Assembly (NCBI RefSeq): GCF_000021685.1
Contig: NC_011959.1
Location: 806,001-870,000 of the forward strand
DNA from: Thermomicrobium roseum DSM 5159
GTDB taxonomy: Bacteria > Chloroflexota > Chloroflexia > Thermomicrobiales > Thermomicrobiaceae
Length of the DNA: 64,000 nt
Direction of reading: 5' to 3'
The notes beneath the pieces are model-generated. The model did not search any database, had not been told where the DNA came from, and saw only the letters and a program-made list of their open reading frames with translations. Below, piece after piece: positions 1-8,175 of this stretch; position 1 is the first letter of the stretch, and each line of letters starts with the position of its first letter. A program made the position numbers and the translations under genes.

Positions 1-1429
1 GGTTGTCGGTGCGAGCATCCTCGCTCTCGCAGCATCGCGGCTGATCTATTGGCCGTTTTACGAACGTTTCGTGAGTCCAGTCACGAGTCTGCGCCTGCTG
101 GAAAATGGCACCGCTCCCGATCAGTTTCTCGTGCACTTCGGACTATTGCTCGCGCTACCTGTACTTGCCGTCGTCGCGAACTGGTCGCTTCCGGCGCGTT
201 CCTTTTGGAGCCTCGGGCTGATCGCGGTCGGTGCAACAGCAATCGGCTATGCTGTCGGTCTCATGCTCCGAAGTAATGGCTGGAGTCAGGTCGGCCTATC
301 CGCCAGTGATGCATGGATCCTCTTGCTGCTCCTGAGCGTGTTTCTGGGCGTCCCCTTCGGGTGTTCGCTCGCTGGTTTCGATCCGCTGCGTCCGGAAACG
401 TTGTGGTGCGTCGCCCTCTTAGGTGCAGCAGTTGGCTTGTTCGGCACGAGACATTTGGCAGCATCCCTGCTGGTCGTACCGACCGTCCTGGTGAGCGCAT
501 GGCTCGTGCAGCACTGGCGTGATCGGCGAGCACCGCTCCTGGGATTGTGGGTAGTGGCGGCAGGCATCGTCCTGCTGATGGAAACGGTCGTCATCGTCGA
601 CGATCTCTATGGGTCACCATGGCAGCGGATGAATACCGTCTTTAAACTCTCGTTCGAGGCCTGGCCCCTCCTCGCATTGAGCGGCTGGGGTCTCTGCATC
701 GATCGGTGGCACGCACAGCCGAAGATGCGAACCCGAGCGCGCACGTTCGCACAGCTCGTTCTCGTCGGTGTCATCGGCATTTCGAGTCTCTACCTACTCC
801 TCGGAACGCCACAACGACTCGCGTTACGCCTGCCGTCGACACCGCAGCCTGGGAGTCTCAACGGCTATGCATGGATGCGCGGCGGCTTTTACTTCACGAG
901 TCGCGGCGAACCGATCGGGACGAGCGAGGACCTTGCCGTGATCCAGTGGCTACGACAGAACCTTTCGGATAATTCGGTGATTCTCGAGGCTTCGATTGGA
1001 CCCTACCGTGGGAACGGATCTCGCCTTTCGAGTGCAACTGGTCTCCCGACTGTTTTAGGCTGGGATCGGCACGAGCGGCAACAGCGCACGCGGGTTATCC
1101 CGATTGATCGAACGATCCGGTTGGAGTCGCCGCTCGGTCCGACAGTCGATGAACGACTGATCGCAATCCGGGAGATCTACCAGACCACTGATCCCGCTCG
1201 GAAGCGCTGGCTGCTGTACCAGTATCGAGTCAGGTACGTCGTCGTGGGGCAGGTCGAACGGCGGTGGCGAATCCAGCCTGGGTTTGCTGGGGCGACGATC
1301 CCGGACGAAGTCTATGCCTCACCCGAGGGAATCGCGGCATTCGAGCCCTTGATCGGTAACACGCTTCGCGTCGCCGTGACGTTCGGTGACACGGTCATCT
1401 ACGAAGTAGTGCCGCTCAGCGAGAGGTGA
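1..1429 (+). CDS. DUF2298 (YYY-type) multi-pass membrane protein, 5' end cut by window
   Basis: The reading frame is open from base 2, so at least 475 residues are present and the true start lies upstream; the GTG at 71 is only an internal candidate. The product has many hydrophobic helices followed by a soluble C-terminal part. It carries the RMNTVFK motif (about bases 627-647) and a TVLGWDRHE segment (near 1050), both repeated in the next gene as RMNTVFK and ILGWEGHE. These mark the Chlor_Arch_YYY/DUF2298 family, common in Chloroflexota and archaea and resembling GT-C type glycosyltransferases in layout. Its substrate is unknown. It lies 9 bases before its paralogue and is probably co-transcribed with it. 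The family call is firm; the glycosyl-transfer role is inference. Confidence 0.85.
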   Translation, partial: VVGASILALAASRLIYWPFYERFVSPVTSLRLLENGTAPDQFLVHFGLLLALPVLAVVANWSLPARSFWSLGLIAVGATAIGYAVGLMLRSNGWSQVGLSASDAWILLLLLSVFLGVPFGCSLAGFDPLRPETLWCVALLGAAVGLFGTRHLAASLLVVPTVLVSAWLVQHWRDRRAPLLGLWVVAAGIVLLMETVVIVDDLYGSPWQRMNTVFKLSFEAWPLLALSGWGLCIDRWHAQPKMRTRARTFAQLVLVGVIGISSLYLLLGTPQRLALRLPSTPQPGSLNGYAWMRGGFYFTSRGEPIGTSEDLAVIQWLRQNLSDNSVILEASIGPYRGNGSRLSSATGLPTVLGWDRHERQQRTRVIPIDRTIRLESPLGPTVDERLIAIREIYQTTDPARKRWLLYQYRVRYVVVGQVERRWRIQPGFAGATIPDEVYASPEGIAAFEPLIGNTLRVAVTFGDTVIYEVVPLSER

Positions 1430-1438
1430 GTCATCGGC

Positions 1439-3778
1439 ATGCGCGATCTCGAGCTGGCCGTGCTGTGGCAGGCGATCTGGCTCGCAGCTGCCGCCGCGAC
1501 CGTTCCATGGCTTCGCTGGTTGCACCTTCCTGCGCGACCAGCGCAGGGGATCGCCCTCGCCGCCGGGCCAGCATTGGTGGTCCTTCCCCTTTGGTGGGTG
1601 GGAATGATGTCCGGAATCCCTTTTACGAGGGCGACACTGTTCCTCGTCTTTTCGCTCCTTGCGCTCGTCGGTTGGGGACTGGTCATCGCACGAGGGCAGT
1701 CGTGGCAGTCGCTGACGGAAATCATAAGAGCGTGGCCTCTCCTCTTGGTCCATACGGGCGCATTCGCCCTCTATGCTCTCTTTCGCAGTTACAATCCAGC
1801 GATCCGCTACACCGAGAAGCCGATGGAGCTGGCTTTTCTCTCCGCAGCCTGGGCGAATCCTCATCTGCCACCCCCTGATCCCTGGTTCGCTGGTCGTCCG
1901 ATCAACTATTATACCTTTGGTTATGTCGAATTTGGTGCCATCGCCAAGACGTTGGGCTGCCAGCCGGAGTTCGCCTTCATTCTCGCGCTCGCGTCGCTCT
2001 TTGCCAGTGCAGTGACCGCTGCGTACGTAGCCACCTGGCTTCTCCATACCGGATACGGAGCCAAAGCCCGCGTTCTCGCGGGAGTCCTCGCACTCTTTCT
2101 CCTCGTCGGTATCGGGAATTGGCAGACGGCATGGCTCCTTCTGCAAGATCCTCGTGGCGCACTCGCTGCATCATGGTGGGCTGGACCGGGATGGCAAGCT
2201 TCTCGGGTCATCGTGGACAGCGGCTTTCCGTGGGACAGTACACCGCGACCGACGATCAACGAATTCCCATCCTTTTCCTTTGTCCTGGGTGACCTTCATC
2301 CGCACATCCTGTCGCTCCCCCTGAATCTCTCTTTTCTGATTGTCCTCATCGCGCTAGCACAAGCGGCTCGAGTGTCGGAACCTCTTACACTACCGATCGA
2401 TAAGTCTACTTGTCATCTTTCCCAAGCTCATGTTGGCCGAGAGCGCTGGACATTGCCGATACTCGCAGGCATTGTCCTTGGATGCTTGTGGATCACCAAT
2501 ACGTGGGGAGTGCCGCTCGCGACGATGACTGCCGGACTTATCCTGCTCGCTCGTCCGCGCTCCTCGATCTGGATGACGGTCGTTCACGGCGCTCTCATCC
2601 TCAGCGCGGCTGCCTTCGTCGCTTTCCCCTTCCAAGCGAACTATGTCCCGGCCTATGGCGCACCAGCTGAGGAACTACCAGCTTTCCTCGAGAGAGTGCC
2701 AGTCGCCGGTTGGTTCCTCCGTACGGTCGGAATCGTCGTCTGGGAGCGCAGCTCGTTCGGTGAATTGCTCCGTACTCACGGTCCGCTGCTCGTCCCCGGT
2801 CTCGTGGCCCTCGTTGCTACCTTTCGTGCATCCGACCATCAGCGAGTGCGACCGGCTGTGCTGGCTAGTGCGGTCGGCTTCGCTCTCGTTGCTGGCCTAG
2901 CCAGCGCCACTCCTGCTCTCGTGGTTTTCGGCCTGCCACTGGCTGGACTCGCATGGGTAATGTGGCGAGAGCGAACCGCGGCACCCGAACGCCTGGCCGC
3001 GCTGGCGATGCTCGCTGCTGCCTGGAGCGCCATTCTCGCTGTTGAGTTCTTCTATCTGCGCGATGTGTTCGGCGACCGGATGAATACTGTGTTCAAAGTC
3101 TACTTCGACGCCTGGGTGCTCCAGGCGATCGCTGTGCCACCCCTTCTCCTGCATGCTCTGGCGAACTGGAAATCCTGGGGAAAGAGCATGGCGATCGCCG
3201 TTGTCGGCTTCTCCCTGCTCGCCGCAGCTCCTTACACGCCTTTGTCTGTCTGGAAGTGGACCGACGGATTCGCCCAGCTGATCGGCTTGGACGGGCTTGC
3301 CTATCTGCGACAGGCCCATCCTGATGAATTCCGGGCTATCACGTGGTTGCGCGAGAGCACCCGACCCGATGCCGTCGTCTTGGAGGCACCAGGCTGCTCG
3401 TACGGTATGGTCGGCGAACTACCGCACAATCGGGTTTCTATGGCTACCGGCCGTGCGACGATTCTGGGCTGGGAAGGGCATGAGTACCAGTGGCGGCGTG
3501 GGAGTGCTCGAGACTTGGCAACGCTCCAGAAGCGCCGAGAACTGCTTCTCCGCTTCTTCCAGGAACCGGGAATGGAAACTGTTCCTTCTGTGCTCAGCAC
3601 GTACGGTATTTCCTACGTCTTCGTCGGGACTTTGGAGCGGACGGGACTCGGACCGAATTGCCCGTTTCTCCAATCGCCAGCCGCCGAGGCTCTCGGGACG
3701 GTTCTGCGGCAGATCGGTTGGGCACCCGTCTACCAGGATGGAGCGGTGACGATCTACGCACCGGTAGTGCGGCGTTGA
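1439..3778 (+). CDS. DUF2298 (YYY-type) multi-pass membrane protein
   Basis: A 779-residue integral membrane protein, paralogous to the gene just upstream. ATG at 1439 follows a GAGAGGTGA ribosome binding site. Visible features are repeated hydrophobic helices across most of the length, NYYTFGY at residues 156-162 (the aromatic motif behind the YYY name), a GDLHPH segment near residue 285, RMNTVFK near 547 and ILGWEGHEYQWR near 675-686. The acidic and histidine residues in extracytoplasmic-looking loops resemble GT-C lipid-linked sugar transferases, but no activity can be assigned from sequence. Its stop codon overlaps the -35 box proposed for infC. This is a conserved-unknown family, so only the family name is certain. 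Confidence 0.88.
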   Translation: MRDLELAVLWQAIWLAAAAATVPWLRWLHLPARPAQGIALAAGPALVVLPLWWVGMMSGIPFTRATLFLVFSLLALVGWGLVIARGQSWQSLTEIIRAWPLLLVHTGAFALYALFRSYNPAIRYTEKPMELAFLSAAWANPHLPPPDPWFAGRPINYYTFGYVEFGAIAKTLGCQPEFAFILALASLFASAVTAAYVATWLLHTGYGAKARVLAGVLALFLLVGIGNWQTAWLLLQDPRGALAASWWAGPGWQASRVIVDSGFPWDSTPRPTINEFPSFSFVLGDLHPHILSLPLNLSFLIVLIALAQAARVSEPLTLPIDKSTCHLSQAHVGRERWTLPILAGIVLGCLWITNTWGVPLATMTAGLILLARPRSSIWMTVVHGALILSAAAFVAFPFQANYVPAYGAPAEELPAFLERVPVAGWFLRTVGIVVWERSSFGELLRTHGPLLVPGLVALVATFRASDHQRVRPAVLASAVGFALVAGLASATPALVVFGLPLAGLAWVMWRERTAAPERLAALAMLAAAWSAILAVEFFYLRDVFGDRMNTVFKVYFDAWVLQAIAVPPLLLHALANWKSWGKSMAIAVVGFSLLAAAPYTPLSVWKWTDGFAQLIGLDGLAYLRQAHPDEFRAITWLRESTRPDAVVLEAPGCSYGMVGELPHNRVSMATGRATILGWEGHEYQWRRGSARDLATLQKRRELLLRFFQEPGMETVPSVLSTYGISYVFVGTLERTGLGPNCPFLQSPAAEALGTVLRQIGWAPVYQDGAVTIYAPVVRR

Positions 3779-3804
3779 CCGGGTACGCCTGCTCGTGCTA
3801 CCAT
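3775..3804 (+). promoter_or_regulatory. Probable promoter of the infC-rpmI-rplT operon
   Basis: TTGACC at 3775-3780 and TACCAT at 3799-3804 are separated by 18 bases. The -35 box is good and the -10 box matches at four of six positions. It overlaps the stop codon of the preceding gene and would give a leader of about 60 bases before infC. A small hairpin (CCACGC 3813-3818 with GCGTGG 3822-3827) lies in this leader. No expression evidence is available. Confidence 0.4.
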
Positions 3805-3855
3805 GGGGTGTGCCACGCCGAGCGTGGTTGAGTTGGGAATGGCTGTGACCTCGAA

Positions 3856-3873
3856 ACGAGGAGGGACACGATC
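3856..3873 (+). promoter_or_regulatory. Shine-Dalgarno and AUC initiation codon of infC
   Basis: GAGGAGGGA (3857-3865) contains a near-perfect anti-16S match and sits 6 bases before ATC at 3871. In this frame there is no ATG, GTG or TTG between the upstream stop (3829-3831) and well inside the conserved N-terminal domain. The AUC codon is therefore the best start. Non-canonical AUU/AUC starts are a known trait of infC in other bacteria, where they allow IF-3 to repress its own translation. Confidence 0.75.
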
Positions 3874-4437
3874 AGTACGACACGGCCACTTCGGGTCAAT
3901 GAACGGATTCGCGTTCCCGAGGTTCGCCTCATCGACGAGACCGGGCATCATTTAGGGATCGTCCGTACCGAAGAGGCCCTGCGCCTGGCTCGTGAACGCG
4001 GGCTCGATCTGGTAGAAGTCCAGCCCAATGCGAGTCCTCCGGTCTGCCGGATCATGGATTACGGCAAATACCGCTACGAGGAGAGCCGGCGGGAACGAGA
4101 ATCGCGCAAGCGGCAGAAGACAATCGAAGTCAAGGAAATCCGCTTGCGCCCCCGGATCGACACGCATGACTTGGAAACCAAGGTTCGCCAAATCCAGCAG
4201 TTCCTGACTGACGGAGCGAAAGTCAAAGTGACTGTCCTGTTCCGCGGGCGGGAGATCGTGTACCAGGACCTGGGTGAACGTGTCTTGCAGCGGGTGATCG
4301 ATTTGCTCGGTCCCAGGGCTGTCGTGGAGCAGCCGCCTCATGCGGAAGGCCGGACGCTGGTCATGTTTCTCGCTCCCGGGCACGTCGAGGTAACCAGGAC
4401 AGCGAGCTGCGAAGAACGAGAAGCGGAGGGGCAGTGA
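3871..4437 (+). CDS. infC: Translation initiation factor IF-3
   Basis: A 188-residue protein matching full-length IF-3. The N-terminal domain begins RVNERIRVPEVRLID, and PPVCRIMDYGKY marks the end of that domain. A basic linker follows, then the C-terminal domain that binds the 30S platform (VKEIRLRPRIDTHDLETK and KVKVTVLFRGRE). An ATG-only start at 4054 would remove the whole N-terminal domain, so the start must be upstream. The only well placed codon is ATC at 3871. It is followed after 4 bases by rpmI and then rplT, the classic IF3-L35-L20 operon. IF-3 keeps 30S subunits free of 50S and proofreads the start codon. The product is certain; the start codon is strongly supported by position. 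Confidence 0.95.
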   Translation: MSTTRPLRVNERIRVPEVRLIDETGHHLGIVRTEEALRLARERGLDLVEVQPNASPPVCRIMDYGKYRYEESRRERESRKRQKTIEVKEIRLRPRIDTHDLETKVRQIQQFLTDGAKVKVTVLFRGREIVYQDLGERVLQRVIDLLGPRAVVEQPPHAEGRTLVMFLAPGHVEVTRTASCEEREAEGQ

Positions 4438-4441
4438 GATC

Positions 4442-4642
4442 ATGCCGAAGATGAAGACGAAGCGTGCCGCAGCCAAACGGTTCAAGATTACCGGGACAGG
4501 CAAGGTGATGCGAATGCGGCATGCTCGCAATCACAACCGACTGAAAAAGGCACCACGGGTTCGTCGTTCGTTCGACAAGATGGCGCCCGTTCACCCGTCC
4601 GATGTACACCGCGTGAAGCCGCTCCTACCGTACGCCTGGTGA
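4442..4642 (+). CDS. rpmI: 50S ribosomal protein L35
   Basis: A 66-residue, highly basic protein beginning MPKMKTKRAAAKRFK, the standard L35 N-terminus, with the HARNHNRLKK segment typical of the family. Length is normal (about 65). It lies between infC and rplT, 4 bases after infC and 16 bases before rplT, as in most bacteria. It is a structural component of the large ribosomal subunit. Expression is presumably tied to infC through the shared transcript; no separate promoter is visible. Confidence 0.97.
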   Translation: MPKMKTKRAAAKRFKITGTGKVMRMRHARNHNRLKKAPRVRRSFDKMAPVHPSDVHRVKPLLPYAW

Positions 4643-4658
4643 GAGGTGAGGGAGAGCG

Positions 4659-5012
4659 ATGGTTCGCGTCAAGCGAGGCGTCACCAAGCATCGAAGACAC
4701 AAGAAAATCCTCGAGCTGGCCAAGGGTTACCAGCTCGGCCGAAGCAAACTGTATCGACACGCAAATGAAGCGGTACTGAAGGCGCTGCGCTATCAGTATC
4801 GTGACCGACGCGCACGCAAGCGCGATTTCCGACGACTGTGGATCATTCGCATCAATGCGGCTGCGCGTCAGCATGGTATGCCCTATCGCGACTTCATCCA
4901 CGGGTTGAAGCAGGCCGGTGTGGAAGTCGATCGGAAGATGCTCGCTGACCTGGCGGTGCACGATCCATCCGCCTTCGGTCAGCTGGTCGAGGTTGCCCGT
5001 CGCGCTCTGTGA
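4659..5012 (+). CDS. rplT: 50S ribosomal protein L20
   Basis: A 117-residue basic protein with typical L20 signatures: VKRGVTKHRRHKKILELAKG at the N-terminus and RDRRARKRDFRRLWIIRINA in the middle. It binds 23S rRNA early in 50S assembly and in several bacteria represses its own operon by binding the mRNA leader. I did not find a clear rRNA-mimic structure here. The start ATG at 4659 follows a GAGAGGTGAGGGAG purine tract. The stop codon overlaps the GTG start of the following methyltransferase by four bases (GTGA), implying translational coupling. Confidence 0.97.
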   Translation: MVRVKRGVTKHRRHKKILELAKGYQLGRSKLYRHANEAVLKALRYQYRDRRARKRDFRRLWIIRINAAARQHGMPYRDFIHGLKQAGVEVDRKMLADLAVHDPSAFGQLVEVARRAL

Positions 5013-5824
5013 CGACGGTCATCAGTTCTCGTCATCATCCACTCGTTAAGTTCGCCCGCTCCCTTCGCGAGCGACGAGTCCGCGAGAGGGAGCGGGCCTT
5101 TCTCGTCGAGGGGCCGAAGACGATTGCTGATGCTGTGCAGGCGGGCTATCGGCCCTCCCACCTCTTCTATGTCCCAACGCGTCTCGATCCACTCGAGCAA
5201 AAAGTCGTTGCTCGTGCCCAGGCAGTTGGTACGCGGATCATCGCCGTTACAGAGCGTGTCTTGCACGAGATCGCCGAGACGATGACGCCACAGGCGGTCG
5301 TCGCCGTATTCCCCATTCCGAGCATCCCCTTTCGCTTACCGACAGCGGAACCGTTGTTCGCTCTCATCGTCGATCGACTGCAAGACCCCGGTAATCTCGG
5401 CACCTTACTGCGCTCGGCACTCGGAGCGGGGGTCCACGCGGTGCTGCTGACGCCGGGCACAGTGGATCCGTTCAATCCCAAAGTGGTGCGGGCAGCAGCC
5501 GGAGCGCACTTCCATCTGCCGATCGCAACGCTCGATCCCGTTGCGATTCAACGGGAATTTCCCGGGCTGGAAATCGTGGTTGCCCGTCCACAGGCACTGC
5601 GTGCCTACGATGAACGGGACTGGACGCGCGCTTCCGCGGTGGTGATCGGGAGCGAGGCACACGGTATCAGTGCGGAACTCGCGCGTCTGGCTGCAGACGA
5701 GGTCAGGATCCCCTTACGTGGCGGGGTCGAGTCACTCAATGCCGGGGTGGCGGGGTCGATCATTCTGTTCGAGGCTGCTCGCCAGCGCCGTCATGCTGAA
5801 CGCAAAGCGACTACTGGAGAGTAG
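5009..5824 (+). CDS. SpoU/TrmH-family 2'-O-ribose RNA methyltransferase
   Basis: A 271-residue protein with a SpoU substrate-binding N-terminal domain (about 31-101) and a SPOUT methylase domain (about 117-257). All three SpoU motifs are visible: PGNLGTLLRSA (127-137), IGSEAHGIS (213-221) and SLNAGVAGSI (242-251). The fold forms the knotted AdoMet site, and the conserved Asn in motif 1 and Ser/Asn in motif 3 are intact. It starts at GTG 5009, overlapping the rplT stop. TrmH-like genes next to rplT are common and usually annotated as 23S rRNA (guanosine 2'-O) methyltransferases. The exact target nucleotide cannot be read from sequence. Confidence 0.93.
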   Translation: MTTVISSRHHPLVKFARSLRERRVRERERAFLVEGPKTIADAVQAGYRPSHLFYVPTRLDPLEQKVVARAQAVGTRIIAVTERVLHEIAETMTPQAVVAVFPIPSIPFRLPTAEPLFALIVDRLQDPGNLGTLLRSALGAGVHAVLLTPGTVDPFNPKVVRAAAGAHFHLPIATLDPVAIQREFPGLEIVVARPQALRAYDERDWTRASAVVIGSEAHGISAELARLAADEVRIPLRGGVESLNAGVAGSIILFEAARQRRHAERKATTGE

Positions 5825-5834
5825 CCGCACCCTC

Positions 5835-5862
5835 TTGCAAATTTCGCCGTTCATGCTATAGT
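5835..5862 (+). promoter_or_regulatory. Probable promoter of the HU gene
   Basis: TTGCAA (5835-5840) and TATAGT (5857-5862) with a 16-base spacer. The leader is about 50 bases and the next start is the HU ATG at 5919 with an AGGGGG ribosome binding site at 5906-5911. Both boxes are good sigma-70-type matches in an otherwise GC-rich region. Confidence 0.55.
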
Positions 5863-5918
5863 GAGGGTGATCTCGATTGGAGATCAGGGATTGGGAAGGT
5901 CAATCAGGGGGTTCAGCC

Positions 5919-6197
5919 ATGCGCAAGAGCGATCTCATCAAGGTCGTCGCCGAACGAACGAATGCCCGTCAGAGCCAGGTGGCTCCTATCGTCAATGCGG
6001 TGTTCCAAACTATCCAAGAGACACTCGCCAAGGGAGAAGAAGTCAGCATCGCTGGGTTCGGGACATTCCGGGTGAGCGAGCGGGCTCGTCGCCGCGGTCG
6101 CAATCCGCGGACCAACGAACCCATCGAAATCCCCGCCCGGCGGAGTCCCAGCTTCCGTCCTGGCACGCAACTCAAGCGTGCTGTTGCGGGGCGTTGA
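5919..6197 (+). CDS. hup: HU/IHF-family DNA-binding protein
   Basis: A 92-residue histone-like protein beginning MRKSDLIKVVAERT. It has the HU signature GFGTFRVSERARRRGRNP, the flexible DNA-binding arm, and a C-terminal TQLKRAV helix. HU dimers bend and compact DNA. The open frame extends to 5877, but the ATG at 5919 has the ribosome binding site AGGGGG and matches the family N-terminus, so the longer form is rejected. It is monocistronic: its own promoter lies upstream and a strong hairpin terminator lies downstream, shared with the convergent gyrB. Confidence 0.96.
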   Translation: MRKSDLIKVVAERTNARQSQVAPIVNAVFQTIQETLAKGEEVSIAGFGTFRVSERARRRGRNPRTNEPIEIPARRSPSFRPGTQLKRAVAGR

Positions 6198-6214
6198 TCG
6201 AACTCGTCGGCGAG

Positions 6215-6263
6215 GAGCGGGGCAAGGTGGTGCGATGCCTCGCATCGACCACCAGCCCCGCTC
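6215..6263. terminator. Bidirectional hairpin terminator between HU and gyrB
   Basis: Long inverted repeat: GAGCGGGGC (6215-6223) pairs with GCCCCGCTC (6255-6263), GGTGGT with ACCACC, and CGATGC with GCATCG, with single-base bulges between the helices. It sits exactly between two convergent genes. There is no clear T-run on either side, so it may be a structure-only terminator as is frequent in high-GC bacteria. Confidence 0.65.
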
Positions 6264-6264
6264 G

Positions 6265-8175
6265 TCAGATATCCAGGTTCCGTACCTCCCGGGCGTGTGC
6301 CTGGATGAAGCGCTTGCGCGGTGGGACAGCTGATCCCATCAGCATGTTGAACGTCTCATCCGCCCGCACGGCATCTTCGATCGTCACCTGGAGCAGCGTA
6401 CGCCGCGCTGGGTCCATGGTCGTCTCCCAAAGCTGCTCAGGATTCATTTCCCCAAGTCCCTTGTAGCGCTGTATATCCCACGTCTTACCGTCACCCCGGT
6501 TGAGTATGGCATCGCGCTCCTCGTCCGAATAAACGTAGTGCACTTCTTTCCCGCTCTGCAGGCGGTACAGCGGTGGCTGGGCGATATAGAGATGACCGTC
6601 GATGATCAGTCCCTCGAGGTACCGGAAAAAGAAAGTGAGCAACAAAGTTCGAATGTGTGCCCCGTCGACATCTGCATCAGTCATCAAAATGACTCGATGG
6701 TAACGCAGTTTCGAGCGGTCGTATTGGTCGCCGATGCCCGTGCCGAGCGCGGTAATCAGGGCACGAATCTCCTCGTTATGTAGCATCCGATCCAGTCGCG
6801 CCTTCTCGACATTGAGAATCTTGCCCCGGAGCGGAAGCACCGCCTGAAAGCGGCGATCGCGTCCTTGCTTGGCCGAGCCACCTGCTGAGTCGCCTTCGAC
6901 GATATAGAGCTCTGCCTTGGCCGGATCGCGCTCGGTGCAGTCGGCCAGCTTTCCAGGAAGGCTGAAGGTATCGAGCGCCCCCTTGCGCTGGACCAGTTCG
7001 CGTGCTTTGCGGGCTGCCTCCCGCGCCCGAGCCGCAGTCAAGCACTTTTCGATGATACGCCGCGCGATAGCAGGATGCTCTTCGAGATAGCTCGTGAACG
7101 ATTCGTAGACGATCGATTGAACGATACCGGCCACCTCGGCATTCCCGAGTTTGGTCTTGGTTTGCCCTTCGAATTGAGGCTCGGGAAGCATCACCGAGAT
7201 GATCGCTGTCAGTCCCTCCCGGACGTCCTCACCACTCAGGTTGGGATCGTTTTCTTTGAGAAGACCGTGTCGCCGCGCATATTCGTTGATTGCCCGGGTC
7301 AGTGCTGCCTTGAACCCTGTGACGTGCGTCCCACCATCGATGGTGTTGATGTTATTGGCGAACGCGTGTGTCGACTCGGCATAACCGTCCGTGTATTGAA
7401 TCGCGACTTCTACCAGGCAACCGTTCTGCTCTCGCTTCACGTAGAACGGTTGCGGCTGAAGCACTTCCTTCGTCCGGTTCAAATGCCGCACGAAGGAGAC
7501 GATACCTCCCTCGAAGTAGAACGTCATATCGAGATCGGTGCGCTCGTCGACGAAATGAATCGTCAATCCGCTCGTCAGATAGGCTACTTCCCGAAAACGT
7601 TGCAAGAGGACGTCGCTCTGGTAGTCGAGCGAGCGGAAGATCAGCCGATCAGGGAGGAAGACCGTCTCGGTTCCGTGATCGTCGGGCGTCGTCTCCCCGA
7701 TAGTCTCAACGGGCGTCACCGGCACTCCTCGCTCGTACCGCTGGTGGTATATTTTGCCGTCCCGCCGCACGGTCACTTCGAGCCATTCGGAGAGCGCATT
7801 GACGACCGATGCCCCTACACCGTGAAGACCACCGGAGACCTTATAACCACCACCACCGAATTTTCCTCCGGCATGGAGTGTCGTCATGATGACTTCCAGC
7901 GCCGATTTTCCGACTTTTGGATGGATATCGACAGGAATGCCTCGCCCATCGTCCCATACGCGGACAGAGCCATCCCGGTGGATGGTGACCTCGATCCGAT
8001 CACAGTACCCGGCCAGTGCCTCGTCGACGCTGTTGTCGACGATCTCGTAGATGAGATGGTGCAATCCCCGAATATCGGTACTGCCGATGTACATCCCGGG
8101 GCGGCGCCGGACAGCCTCGAGTCCCTCGAGAACCTGAATGGCACTCGCATCGTAGCGTGTCGTCGAGTTCGTCAT
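6265..8175 (-). CDS. gyrB: DNA gyrase subunit B
   Basis: A 636-residue type IIA topoisomerase ATPase subunit. GHKL ATPase domain: EIVDNSVDEA (44-53, catalytic Glu and Mg-binding Asn), DDGRGIPV (75-82) and GGLHGVGAS (115-123). A transducer domain follows, then the TOPRIM domain with EGDSAGG (427-433), PLRGKILNVEKA and DADVDGAHI (500-508), and finally QRYKGLGEMNP. It introduces negative supercoils together with GyrA, which is not in the window. The length lacks the large insert of enterobacterial GyrB. The ATG overlaps the upstream membrane-protein stop by 4 bases, so it is the last gene of a run that starts at mtnP. ParE is a possible alternative label, but the NEEIRALITALGTGIG segment favours GyrB. 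Confidence 0.95.
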   Translation of the reverse strand: MTNSTTRYDASAIQVLEGLEAVRRRPGMYIGSTDIRGLHHLIYEIVDNSVDEALAGYCDRIEVTIHRDGSVRVWDDGRGIPVDIHPKVGKSALEVIMTTLHAGGKFGGGGYKVSGGLHGVGASVVNALSEWLEVTVRRDGKIYHQRYERGVPVTPVETIGETTPDDHGTETVFLPDRLIFRSLDYQSDVLLQRFREVAYLTSGLTIHFVDERTDLDMTFYFEGGIVSFVRHLNRTKEVLQPQPFYVKREQNGCLVEVAIQYTDGYAESTHAFANNINTIDGGTHVTGFKAALTRAINEYARRHGLLKENDPNLSGEDVREGLTAIISVMLPEPQFEGQTKTKLGNAEVAGIVQSIVYESFTSYLEEHPAIARRIIEKCLTAARAREAARKARELVQRKGALDTFSLPGKLADCTERDPAKAELYIVEGDSAGGSAKQGRDRRFQAVLPLRGKILNVEKARLDRMLHNEEIRALITALGTGIGDQYDRSKLRYHRVILMTDADVDGAHIRTLLLTFFFRYLEGLIIDGHLYIAQPPLYRLQSGKEVHYVYSDEERDAILNRGDGKTWDIQRYKGLGEMNPEQLWETTMDPARRTLLQVTIEDAVRADETFNMLMGSAVPPRKRFIQAHAREVRNLDI

